From the NCBI GenBank assembly GCA_015227615.1, contig JAALGZ010000069.1:1-64000 (forward strand): a DNA stretch of 64,000 nt, given 5' to 3'. Positions 1-10,800 of the stretch are shown here, in pieces. Below the pieces are notes generated by a model that worked only from the letters and a program-made list of their open reading frames with translations, ran no database searches and had not been told where the DNA came from. Numbering within the stretch: the stretch's first letter is position 1; each line of letters starts with the position of its first letter. A program made the position numbers and the translations under genes. This DNA comes from Labyrinthula sp. Ha (lineage: Eukaryota > Sar > Bigyra > Labyrinthulida > Labyrinthulaceae).

Positions 1-1270
1 ACGCGATACATGCCCTATAAATCAAAGGCAATGATGTATTCGTACTTGCAGCGAAAATTGGGTAGATTAGATTTGGCTCCTTTAAGGGGTAAATTCATTG
101 ATATTAATAAAGGAACAGAAACCTTAGAGAAGTTCTCTTTGGATAGGTTAGAATTTAATAGGAGATTTGACACGCTGGAGACAGCTAAGTCATTTCTAAT
201 GGAGACTTGTCCGGGTGGAGTAAGTCAAACGTATAGGAACGCTTTCGAACAAAAGAAGAAAGAGGTTGAGACGATGGTTAAAATTTGTGAAGATCGTTTC
301 ATTAAACTTAATCAAAATCTGGTGTCGAGAGCTGGGATGAAATGTAAGTATCTCTTGTACTCTTTAGAGCTAAGTCGAAAGAGGTACCTACACGATGTCT
401 TGGACAAAGATTACCCTAAAGAGTTAGTTTCAAAAATTGAAGGTATGCTTGTTACTCCATTGGAGTGCGAGTTATCTGGGGGAAGTCTTGTTACAGGATT
501 TGAGCATGTACAAACTTTTACGTTTAAACATCTTTGTCGCAATTTTTGTTTGGTTGGTTGTGAAGGAAGTCCTTTTTGGACAATGATTTGCGTCCCGCCT
601 CGGGATAAACTTTGGTTTACGGCGGACTTATACAAGTTGGCAATTTTGACGGAGTGGCCTGGGGATAAGGTGGATTTATTGTTGGTGGATCCTCCTTAGG
701 CAAACGGACAGGAAAACACAATCAGGGGATTGAGAGTTCCTTATGCACGGAAACCTGATTCACAGGTTCTAAATTTGAATTTCAAAGCTCTTAAGGTTTC
801 TTTTATAGCAATTCGGGTAGTGGAGCGAGCAATCGCTTTAACTTTAGATACTTTGTCTGAAAGGGGATATGACCTAGTTCATATTATAGAATAGGTTAAA
901 TTGGCACCGAGTGGAAGATTAAGGGCGCCTTTAGGATATTATTTCCAATACTCGGCAGAGTCTTTATTTATTTTTATAAAAGAAAGGAACGCACATTTTC
1001 TCCAGTAGTGGAAAAGATAGAGAAGCTTAGAAAGGAAAAGGCAATCTTTGCAGATCGCTTAGTGGAACGGGTTAAGCCTCGAAAGGTATATGAAATTTTT
1101 GGAGGAATCTTTGATAATCGGCATCTTAAGGTGGAACTATTCGCTAGATGTGCTAACCTGAAGTACGGATAGATTCAAATTGGTTTAGAAGTAGATCCTT
1201 TAGTTTCAGACAAAGCATTTGGATGCTTCGTCCCTAAAGTATTGCCTAGCGAAAAGGTTACCGAATAGCC
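1..1270 (+). pseudogene. Decayed MT-A70 family adenine-N6 methyltransferase, cut by left edge
   Basis: The family transfers a methyl group from SAM to adenine N6 in RNA or DNA (METTL3/METTL14/METTL4/MTA1 relatives). Visible here are a DPP of the DPPW catalytic motif (688-696, after VDLLLV), a stretch near 840-960 matching the family's 'gyd.v..i.WvK....GRlraplGyyfq.S.E.lFifik' region, and near 1020-1190 the tail 'vkPrkvYEif......lkvELFARcaNlkyGWiqiGlE'. One frame is open from the left edge to 696 and continues to about 985; the tail is in another frame. At three positions where the family has Trp the codon is TAG (697-699, 892-894, 1170-1172), while TGG is still used at other Trp positions upstream. 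With the frame shift near 985 this reads as a pseudogene. The open frame runs through base 1, so the 5' part lies outside the window. The first ATG is at 10. Family assignment is by motif order only. Confidence 0.6.
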
Positions 1271-2331
1271 TTTTAGAAGGTGAGGAGGGGGCTGTGTGAG
1301 TTCTTGTAAATTGTTTAGTTTGTTTTTATGACTTGTGCCGTTTAACCACTAGAGTATGTAGATAATAGAGTTGTGATTAAAGTACCCATAGTTTCTAGGT
1401 GCTTTTCCTAAGATAATTTAGGTTAGGTTGTATGTGATATTTTGGGATATTAATTCATAACTAATTAACACAAAACCACGGAAAGATAAAAAAGTAACTA
1501 TTGTATTTGAGAGGTTGAATACTTAGCTATAGTTACATTTATCTGATAAAAACAAGAGAAAACCTTCGGAAAGTCTTGGATTCACTTACTTCGCGAGTGT
1601 GAAGTATCCTAAGCATCGTTTAGAACGAAAGAAACAGTTCTAGCAAGGAAATTGACTGTGACCAAGTTTAGGGGTCACTTTTCCTTTGATTTAGTTATCT
1701 TCGGTTAGTCACTCCTCGACTGACAAATAATTGTTCCACCGACTTAATGATGCGTGGAATCCAGATAAACCAAAGTTAAATTGAATAGAAAATATAGAGA
1801 AAAGAGAATTGAATAGAATGAGAGAAAGTATAAAAAGAATAGTAAATAGAATATAGTAAATTGAATAGATAAGGATAAATAATATATATAGAATAGTCTG
1901 CGTAAGTAATATAAATCTTCTGTCTTGTATAAATCTTCTTAGAGACAAAAATGTAGTTTTACTTCTTTTTCGGGAATGTTCTTCGTTAACGGTTAATAAC
2001 AACAGTAATGTCATATTGCAAACGGCTATTACAGGTACTCAAAACTATTCACGACAATTTGAGATACGACCCAATTATTACAAGAGGTCACTATTTATAA
2101 CAGACTATAATACAGCTGAGCGTTAGTCACTGCTACATATCAACGCAGGACTAACACAAACAAGTCATATATTTCATACATTGTCGATCCCAGCAGTAAT
2201 GCACGATTATAATACCTCCGATTTCCAATTAGTAACGTTAGTACTGTTAAGTACCAAATATCTTCGGAAATAAGAAAGCGTTTTCCGAACTCGGAGAAAT
2301 GTTTTTCCAAATACTATATAATTAGTTTAGA
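1271..2331. other. Gene-free stretch with a GAATAG-rich simple repeat
   Basis: No supported gene. Between about 1776 and 1900 the plus strand is a purine-rich low-complexity run built on irregular copies of GAATAG / ATAGAATA. Its complement gives a 101-codon Ile/Leu/Phe-rich open frame (1709-2014), which I regard as an artefact of the repeat. The remainder is AT-rich promoter-side sequence for the gene at 2332. Confidence 0.5.
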
Positions 2332-3546
2332 ATGGGTTCCGAACTATCCAAAAACAAACGAAAACAAAATAAAACAAAAAATATTAAAAAACCAAGTAAT
2401 ATGACTATGAAGACTTTAGTTCATGAATTTTCAGAGAAGGATGGAAAACTTATCTCTGCTGTTGCACTTAAAGAAGTTGAAGAACCAACGGCCAAGAGTT
2501 TGAAAGAGGATGAAGTTTTAATAAAAATAATCGCACAACCAGTAAATCCACTTGATATTATTATGACTAATCCATTTGGTGGATCTAAAGACTATAAACA
2601 AGGTGAAAATAGTGTTTACCAGGAAATTCTCCCCTTCGCTGCGTCTAAGTATAAATTAGCTGTTGGAAACTTCAGCGGGTTTGGATCAGAAGCTTGTGGA
2701 CAAGTTATAGCGACTGGAAGTAAAGCAGTGGAATTAAAAGATAAAATTGTTTCCTTATTTGGAGGTGTATCTGGTGGATTTGCACAAAAGAAAGTGGCAA
2801 ATAAGCAAGCGTGCTATGTACATAATGATGGAGTAAATGTTCGTCATGCAGCTGCATCACTTGTTAATCCTTTAAGTGTTGTTGGATTTCTCTCCCAAAT
2901 GAAACGAGATGGACATTCTGCTATAGTTCATACTGCAGCTGCTTCTAATCTTGGAAAGATGTTGATTAGATATTGTAAAAAGGAAGAAGTTCCACTTGTT
3001 TGTGTAGTTCGAAAAGATGCGCAGATTAAAGAACTGAAAGAACTTGGTGCAGAGTATGTGTTAAATTCTACAAGTCCAAGTTTTCAGAAAGAACTCTTTG
3101 AAGCACTTTTAAAAACGAAGGCAACTTGTTGTTTTGATGCTATTAGAGGTGGGACTCTTGCAGGAGAGATTCTTACTCAAATAGAAAATGCACTTGTGGC
3201 GAATATGGAACCTGGTGCTAGAAAGTTCGGATCAAAAATAAGAAAGAATTTATATGTGTATGGAGCGCTAAATTCCAATAATCTTGAGATTCCCGGAAGT
3301 GTTGGTCGAAACTTTAATGTGGGGGAATTCGGATTGGATTCATGGTTGGCTAGTTTAACTCCTGAAGAAGGAAAAGCTGCATTCAAAATAGTGGCTGATA
3401 ATATATCAACAGTATTTAAAAGTGAATATGGAATGGAACAAGTTTATGAAGAGTTTGTTCAGTTGGAAAATTATAAAAAATGTTTGGAAGAAAAAACCAA
3501 TAATAAAGTATTATTGCTTCCAAATGGACCAGAAGCCCTTAATTAA
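2332..3546 (+). CDS. MDR-superfamily zinc-independent alcohol dehydrogenase / quinone oxidoreductase-like protein
   Basis: Medium-chain dehydrogenase/reductase, probably an NAD(P)H-dependent oxidoreductase of the quinone reductase / enoyl reductase branch. Residues 26-150 look like the GroES-like catalytic domain (DEVLIKIIAQPVNPLDI is typical). Residues about 195-330 form the Rossmann nucleotide-binding domain: AIVHTAAASNLGKMLIRYC supplies the AAxxxxG loop, followed by KELGAEYVLNS and CCFDAIRGG. The cysteine/histidine zinc ligands of true alcohol dehydrogenases are not evident, so it is probably zinc-free. It has 404 residues if started at 2332. The first 23 residues are a Lys/Asn-rich extension beginning MGSELSK, which could be an N-myristoylation signal; in-frame ATGs at 2401 and 2407 give a start nearer the usual family length. 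No intron is seen. The substrate cannot be told from the sequence. Confidence 0.85.
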   Translation: MGSELSKNKRKQNKTKNIKKPSNMTMKTLVHEFSEKDGKLISAVALKEVEEPTAKSLKEDEVLIKIIAQPVNPLDIIMTNPFGGSKDYKQGENSVYQEILPFAASKYKLAVGNFSGFGSEACGQVIATGSKAVELKDKIVSLFGGVSGGFAQKKVANKQACYVHNDGVNVRHAAASLVNPLSVVGFLSQMKRDGHSAIVHTAAASNLGKMLIRYCKKEEVPLVCVVRKDAQIKELKELGAEYVLNSTSPSFQKELFEALLKTKATCCFDAIRGGTLAGEILTQIENALVANMEPGARKFGSKIRKNLYVYGALNSNNLEIPGSVGRNFNVGEFGLDSWLASLTPEEGKAAFKIVADNISTVFKSEYGMEQVYEEFVQLENYKKCLEEKTNNKVLLLPNGPEALN

Positions 3547-4748
3547 TTTATATTTTTCGTTTCTTAACAAATAAGAAATAGATAAAAAAATATTCTATTA
3601 TATTTATACGTTTAGTTATCAGATCAAAAAGAAACCTGAAAAGAAATAGTTGGTTCTAACTGCTATTATTTTATACGTGTTGTCTATGAAAAGGCATTCT
3701 TATTTACAGCTAAAGGTGTAGAGAATTAACTTTACATTGCTTTGAACTAAGAATATTTAGACCAAGATTTATTTTTAGATTGCATATTTTCAAATAATTC
3801 TTCGTCAACAGATGCTTTAATTTAGAACATAAGTTAATTCAGCATATCTATACTCAGAACAGAAAAAAATAAAACTGACAGATATTTCTTACGATTCTGA
3901 AATAACAATATTAAACACGGTTCATATATTTTCTAATGGTTTGCAAGTTGTTTTGGAATCAAATAGTGTATTAATATTGTTTTCTTGGTTGATTTCACCT
4001 CTAAAAACTTTTTGAATGAACAAAAATAAAGGACTATAAAGAAAGAGTAAGATATATAGAATATCTTGGTTTCAAGGTATAATGATTTATATGTTTTCAA
4101 GTATATGAGAAGATATCTAATATTAAGAATGTAAATAATCTTTATTATTTAATTAGATAGATATAAAAAGATCAATAGTTGGAAACTAATATTTTTTCTT
4201 ACCAATCAAAATAATAAGTTTGATGAAAACTTTTTACAAAACCTAGTAGTCAAAGCGTCTTTCTACATTTTTTGAGCATAGATGTGGAATCTAAAAATTT
4301 TTAGGAATAGAATAATTAGTCTAAGCAAGATTAACATCACAGATTATTCTCTTGAAGATTTGGACTAAAAAGAAAACCTTTTCTTCAGATTCATAATTTC
4401 TTCCAAGTTTCTTCTAAATCTTATGCGCTTAAATGAACAAAAAAACTCATATAGCTACCTGCAATCAAGTGTGTGCAGTACAAAAACTATTTTCAACTAG
4501 TAAGCATCCAAACTTCAAATTATTTTCTAATTTCTGTTGAGATAAGTTAGTTTTGGTTTGTAAATATAGAAGAAGGAGCTGATGTTCTGACCTCTAGTAA
4601 ATGAAATATAGTGATAGAAGTAAGTTGAGTGGGTGAGGTATAACCGAACCTTTGTTGAGAGCCAAGCGGAGCTCTTGTGGATAATAAGAGGCTTGTGTAA
4701 ATTGATATTTGATTAAAAGCAGTTGTATTTATAGGGATAGTATTTATC
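3547..4748. other. Gene-free AT-rich stretch
   Basis: Intergenic sequence between the oxidoreductase gene and the left end of the Mutator-like element. I see no coding stretch or RNA gene. The last 180 bases are less AT-rich and contain no recognisable motif. Confidence 0.5.
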
Positions 4749-4771
4749 TACGCCAGCGTATGGTACGCCAC
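4749..4771 (+). repeat. MULE left terminal inverted repeat
   Basis: 23 bp that match the reverse complement of 7834-7856 at 22 positions; the single mismatch is G against A at position 15 of the repeat. Confidence 0.9.
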
Positions 4772-4890
4772 TCTCCCAATTCTACCAATACCACAATTGC
4801 CCAAAATAAAATATCAAAAAACCAACAATTACAATTAAAATTACAAATGGATAATAAATATCCGATGAAGCTCAAGGATTGATCAAGTGA

Positions 4891-5055
4891 AGAAGAAAAC
4901 AAGAAAAACCTTATTTAAATGAACCAGTTACACACATAGATCAAGCTGAAGACATTGAAATGGAAATTGAAACCACTTTCGAAGATTTCAAAGTTTTAAG
5001 AACCGGATTTACAAAGAAAATAGTTACACCTGAACATGAGCAAGGATCGAAGAGG
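4891..5055 (+). pseudogene. Open 55-codon fragment inside the MULE, opposite strand to the transposase
   Basis: An open stretch bounded by TGA on both sides reads as an acidic, low-complexity peptide (NEPVTHIDQAEDIEMEIE, then FEDFKVLRTGFTKK). The upstream part (about 4880-4945) is similar to DNA at about 5045-5110, so the region carries an internal duplication of roughly 165-bp period. It may be the remains of a second element gene or captured host DNA. I do not recognise a family. Confidence 0.3.
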
Positions 5056-5299
5056 TGAACAAGAAAACAATAAATTCTTTATATATATGAACCATAGACC
5101 CACACAGATCTGCAAAACCAGATCCATAACCCTTGCTTGGGGTTGAGGTAGAGGTTTTTTTTTTAATTTATTTTAGGTTTCAAGAGGAAAGGTATATTGT
5201 GGGTGGGCATAGGGATCAGGATGTTCTTATTTTATAGGGCCGTTGGATGAAAATTTTGAAACCTGATCTATTGAACGGCCTTCAAGATATATACAGAAG

Positions 5300-5401
5300 C
5301 TATCCCACGATGCATAAAATAATTCCGTGGTTGATCATTCAGCAGCTCTTACACACATTTACTATCCCACGATGCATAAAATAATTCCGTGGTTGATCAT
5401 T
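5300..5401 (+). repeat. Tandem 40-bp direct repeat, 62-bp period, inside the MULE
   Basis: 5300-5339 and 5362-5401 are identical over 40 bases. A second, shorter repeat follows: the 20-mer at 5509-5528 recurs with a mismatch near 5571-5591 (GAGTACTRTATAGGAAAAC). Both lie between the transposase stop codon and the left terminal repeat. Confidence 0.9.
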
Positions 5402-5593
5402 AGGTACATGGTTTTCGATTCAATATATTCTATTTGGTTTTACAAAGACGTGTTTGAAGGGTTTCTACTTAATTACAGTGAAGATGTTGATCGAGGTTGT
5501 TGTGAAGTGAGTACTGTATAGGAAAACTTCGCATGAGAAAACGGAGTTGCTAGAAGAAAAGGTTGTAGGCGAGTACTATATAGGAAAACCTAC

Positions 5594-7666
5594 TTAAGTG
5601 TTAAAGTTCAAGCGACTTTGACTTGCAACTACAGTACCTTTTCTTCGCATCTTCCTCTTTCTCGGTGATAAGATTGTTGATCCAGAATGTTGAGAGAGTG
5701 ACATATCCACATCGGAAAAGTCACCATCTGCATTTTGTTTCAATGCATCTGTCATTTTTATGACAGTTGCATATGCTTTTCGCCACCCCTCATCTGTACT
5801 ATGTTGAGCTTCTTCACATAGGTCTCTGCATGCTGTCTTGAGCATGGAAAATCTTACACCTGGTTTCTTTAGAACTTTCAACTCTTTAAAGCCAGGAACT
5901 TTGACATTGAAATTTAAAACTCTCTCTTCAGGAGTTGTTGCTTGTCCAAGTTCTTTTAATGCAACTTCATGAAGAGGATGTTCCTGAAAACGCCATCTAG
6001 GCAAAAGGTTTACCTTGTCAATACATTTTCTTTTTAAGCTGACGCAGATCCTAGCATAGTGACAACAAGGTAGTTTCAAATTAGTCCATGTTGAGCAACT
6101 GCATTCAGGATGAATCCAGCCATTGATATCTCTCACTTCAACATTATATAATCTAGAAATATCATTCTCTGTTTCTGAAACAATATAGGTCCGGTCTCCA
6201 TTGTCAGCAACAACGTAGCATCCAGTCACTTTCTTAATTTCACTGGTCAACATCTTATCAACCTCCTCAGAAATATCTTCCCCTTTGGAAATTAGTTTTT
6301 TCAACTTTTTCAATGTAGAATTTGTATAATCAACAACTTGTTTTTCATGAAAACTAATTAGTTGATCAATTGTCCAACTTTTTTGTTTAGATGAAAGTTG
6401 ACCACTACCCTTAAATTTAGCATGAAACCCTTCAACACGTTGAGTAGAAACATGACCAAATGTTACTTTTCTTTTTACATAGGTCCAACATATATTTTCT
6501 TTCTGTACTTTAATATTTTTTAGGAACTGTTGTTGTTCGGGTTCTAGAAAATCAAAGCTTAGCTTCTGAAGATGGGCATCCAGTTTTTCATTTGTATGAA
6601 AGTCCTCCCTCACAGCCTGGTTGACACGATCAAGGAAGTTACTTACATAGGAACCTCTTAATCCTTTTGCCCCAGATGAAAAAGATGCAGCAAAATGTTT
6701 AACACATCTCACATGTTCAGCTCCAAGAAGTTTTGCTGCTTTTGCTAAGGCCAAGGAACCATCGCTCATCATAACTTCTGTGTGTTCAAGACCAAGATCC
6801 TTCAATCCTCTGATGACTTGCTCATGGTTCTCGGTTTGCATTAATGTACAACCGAAATTAACAGCTTTCATGAAGCAATCAACTCCCACGGGGAACATTG
6901 CTACAAAAATGTAGCGTGACAAACCGTGGGTGGTGTCAATTTGTATTGACTCCGAATAAATATTTTTTAGTTTTACTTGTAGTTGTTCTTGAAATGTTAA
7001 ACCTTTTAGCCTAGGTCTTCCTTCTGTGTCATTTGAGTAGTAAAGTTCAAAGTTTCCTCCATTACTTAGACATCTTTTACCTGTTTTAATTAAAATTTAA
7101 ATATTAGTATCTTCTGAATCTCTTCCTTCTTCTCTAGCCTTCTTTAATTGACGCTTTAGTAACTCTTTGTCAAAGTAAATCCCTGGAAATTTCGGATGAA
7201 GTGCCACTTCCACTGAAGTTAAGGGAGTGTCAGCAACTCCAAGGTACTTTAACATTCTTAATTCAGCTGGTTTTAAGTCTGAGAGAAACTTTCTTTCATT
7301 TTTGTTTACTTGTACTTCATGCCCTGTGTGTCCTAAGCATTTTACTTGGAAAATGTATTTTCCTAATTTGAGATCAAACTTAAAGTTTAACTCAAGAGTA
7401 CAATTTCTAGAAGAAGTACATTTTAATTTACATCTACGCATAAATTTTTTACTAAATCCAAAGATTCTTTTAGTTTCATCTTCAGAAAAGCTGTGGGAAG
7501 ACTGTTTTTTAACTCTAAATCTGTTAGCACTTACGTTCTTTACAACTTCCAACATCTCTTCTGGTGTAGAACCTCTGTAACTGATCCAACTGTCATTTGT
7601 TTCGCTTTGGTTTCGTTTTTGGAGGTCCACTTCCTCTTTCGTAGGAGCAGAAAGTTGTGTTTCCAT
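5594..7666 (-). pseudogene. MULE transposase with SWIM zinc finger, interrupted by one in-frame stop
   Basis: A single frame runs from ATG at 7666 to the stop at 5594, with one TAA at 7097-7099 splitting it into 189 and 500 codons. I found no convincing GT-AG intron that would remove it. The N-terminal part has a C-x3-C ... C-x2-H-x2-H pattern (CKLKC ... CLGHTGHEV), resembling WRKY/GCM-like DNA-binding zinc fingers. The catalytic part shows the three expected acidic residues: Asp in QIDTTHGLSRY, Asp in MMSDGSLALAKA and Glu in RVEGFHAKFKG. A SWIM finger (CSCSTWTNLKLPCCHYARIC) follows. The C-terminus is basic (SPRKRKMRRKG), as in a nuclear localisation signal. It may be barely inactivated, or the two halves may be made separately or by read-through. 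Confidence 0.85.
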
Positions 7667-7833
7667 ACTTGTAATTTTTTAGTTGTTGTTTTCACAAATT
7701 TTGGGGCGACAGAATTAGGATTTGGGGTTCTGCTATTAAGCTTCCGTTAAGTTTTATGGAATTCCACCAAAAATTACTACCGGTACGCCATTTCCTAATC
7801 GCTTAAAATCCCCCTACAATCCCTAACGGAAAA

Positions 7834-7856
7834 GTGGCGTATCATACGCTGGCGTA
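7834..7856 (-). repeat. MULE right terminal inverted repeat
   Basis: Inverted partner of 4749-4771, with one mismatch in 23 bp. It lies about 170 bp upstream of the transposase ATG, so it may carry the promoter of the element. Confidence 0.9.
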
Positions 7857-10800
7857 TAAAAACCCGGTTCCGTATTTATAAGAAGTAGATATCGTTGATA
7901 ATTGAATAAATCGGTGGTAATGTCATATTGGAAGGTAACGGAAGAAGAAAAAGTGATGACGTGGTTTGGTGAAATACAGTTTTGACAATGATCGAACACT
8001 AACTGTAGTAAGCTGAATAGAGTTATACATAAGTTTTCTTAAGCCTGAATTAATTGATAGAAGAACTTTACAAGAGTTTATGAAACCAAGGAGAAAAAGA
8101 AGTTAACAACAATTAAAAAGTTTAAATTGAGAACTAGACGTACTCAATACTTTCCCCCCATACAGTGATTCATATGCACAATTTCTGTATGATTTTGAAA
8201 GTTCCCGACTAGGTTAATTATAGTGGTAGGTTGCTCATGATTTGCGTATGTAAATATTATCATTTTCTCTGTGGTAGATTTCCTTAGTTATCAAGTCCTC
8301 TTAAAATTTTGTTTTCAATTAATATAATTGTCAATATATGCTCTAATTTTTCATGTTTATCAGGCAAATTTTCTTCGTTATCTTCAAAACCATGTAGTAT
8401 TCTAGATTTGTCTTGAATATGTACAGATAATGCTCTAAAAATGTTTACAATTATAATAGGGAAGACTTAGCAACAATATGGTATAGGAAATGGAGTTTTA
8501 AAAGATATAAAGACACGGCGAAACTAAGCTTTGAATTCTTGCGTGGTATTATATACCCTTAAACAGAAATATCTATCTTGCAATATGTCTTGTAGTGGAT
8601 TTAAGTTAACCAGCAAATGGTTCTTCTCTATAAAGTTCGTATCCAGTGGCAAGTAAGGAGTTTATTTAAAAATGAATTATGCTGATTTACCTGGAAAATT
8701 AGTATTGTCGCCTTTCACTACCATCTGGTTTAAGTATCCACAAATATCTTTCTTGCATTTACATTAGAAATATACTTTTATTCAATGGTAATCTTATTAC
8801 TTGTATTTAATATGATACTTGTTTCATACCTTTACTTTCAGGTTTATCATCCACTTCTATCTAATTTTCTGTCAAAGTTCCTGAAAGTTACTGAGAATTC
8901 CGATGTATAGATTATATGTGCTCATACAATGAATAACAAAGATAATTTGCATTGGTCTTGTACAGAACAGACTGGCTACATATTATTTATCAAATGGAAG
9001 GAACAAAAATAACTTTCAAGCCAAACTATATTCTTCAAACTTACGATACGGTTTTCTAATATGTTAATAGCCACAATTTATCCTTTTACAATATAAATGT
9101 TAACAAGAAGGGTTTATTTTATTCCTATCGGCGTTTTATTCATTATGAAATTCATCATTATTGGTGTCATTGCAATTTTAATCATCAATACCCGCAATAA
9201 TCGGGATGCAGGAGGAAATCATACTAACCTTATTCATCAAGAAATATAGCACAGCCCTTTTCAGTTTATGAAGGAGATGAAATTTTCAATTTTATATCTT
9301 TGGTAAGAGCTAGGAAAGCTTTAAAACGTTCCTTGTATTCCCATTTTACTTTCAGTGATTCTTTTCGATATTCGTTATAATAGAGCTTCAAAACAAATAG
9401 CTACGAAACTTTAGAACGTTTGATGAACCAATTCTTCCTTATCAACAGGATCACTATTGACCTAGAATTGATACGGTTGATTAGTGGAGTTTAATCTTTC
9501 TCGATGACAAAATATTAATTTGTAAAAGTGCTTGAGTATTTTTTAGTTTTTTTTCTATATATTTATCAATATCTATGCCTAAGCTGCGAATTACCAATAG
9601 AAATATCGATATAACCTGATGACGCTTCATGTAATTAAATCTTGCGCAACACTTGTTGATAATCACTACACCAATGAAGGTTGAGTACTGCACCATTACA
9701 TAGAAGCCTAAAAATGTACCTTCAACGAAAATAAGACTCAGATTATCTGATATTTTCTTTCAAATTTCCCTCGAAATTCGGTAAACTGGGTTTATTTTAT
9801 CATAGCTATATTACTTTTTCTACTAAATATTATTATTTTGGGGTATTGTAGAATCGCTATCATTAGATTAGTTCTGCAACATTATTATAGAGGTTATTTA
9901 ACATAGGCCAGGTATGTTTGTTTTTTTTCTTTTAGGTTTGAATTTATTAACTAATATGTACTGAAGGTTGCAATTACGTTACTTACTTTCAATAACTCTA
10001 TCGGGAAAAACTCACATAGCTTATATACTTCTTTTATTGCTTTCTTATATGAATAATGGCTAATAGAAAATCATATTACTACCATATTGTGTTATATAAT
10101 GTTTATATATTTAAAACAAGAAAATATGGTTAAAATATGTAATGTTGACAGTTTTTGGTGGTGATATATTGTTTTCTTTGAAGGTTGTATCACGTTGAGT
10201 AAAATCACAATTAACCTATACTTTATTAACCATTCATGTTTTTTGTATACCAAGATTCTCTCTGCTATTTTCACATGTCCCCTCTGAGACAATTTTCAAA
10301 TAACATTTTTCCTATATATGCTTTTACAAAGACCTATATTTTTACAGCAAATTTGCACGGTATTTAAAGGAACCATAGAGAATGCCGGAATAATGTTCTG
10401 AAAACAGAAAAAAAATATTGGGAAGTTAAATCGTGAAAAGGCAGGCGAACCACATTCGAATGCGATAGCAGTAAGTCGTGGGTAAATTTTTAGAGAGTCT
10501 CGCTTACACAAGACTTACGACTGCCTTTTAGAGCTTTCAATACCCCAATTCCAATCATGTCATTCAAGTAGAAGGAAACTAGGAGTAGACTATATTGGGA
10601 GGTCACAAAAACTATAATTTTTGAAAAGGCAATAATTGAATAAAGATATTAGGTTGATGTGCAAAGGATCGTATGGTATGTTATATTAATAGCAAATAAC
10701 CTTTACCATAAATCCGCGAAATACTCTAATGAAATTAATAAAACCAAACATGAACAAAATTTGTAAGATGAGAACCCAAAAACGCAAATGTCATATTATT

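Larger units (their letters stand above)
4749..7856 (-). mobile_element. Mutator-like (MULE) DNA transposon with 23-bp terminal inverted repeats
   Basis: The ends 4749-4771 and 7834-7856 are inverted copies matching at 22 of 23 bases (outer sequence TACGCCAGCGTAT). Extra GTACGCCA copies lie at both ends, including one near 7778. Inside, on the minus strand, is a MULE-type transposase with a SWIM zinc finger. The segment 4860-5590 is non-transposase DNA with internal duplications. No perfect 9-bp target duplication touches the two repeats. The 8-mer GTATTTAT adjoins the left end (4740-4747) and recurs 15 bp outside the right end (7872-7879), which may be chance. The near-identical ends suggest a fairly recent arrival. 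Confidence 0.88.

Noticed and set aside
1709-2014. 101-codon minus-strand frame with a hydrophobic Ile/Leu/Phe run
   Set aside because: It lies over the GAATAG-type simple repeat; the membrane-like composition is a by-product of that repeat.
4740-7879. GTATTTAT pair as target-site duplication of the MULE
   Set aside because: The right copy is 15 bp outside the inverted repeat and the motif is a simple AT-rich 8-mer; not accepted as a target duplication.
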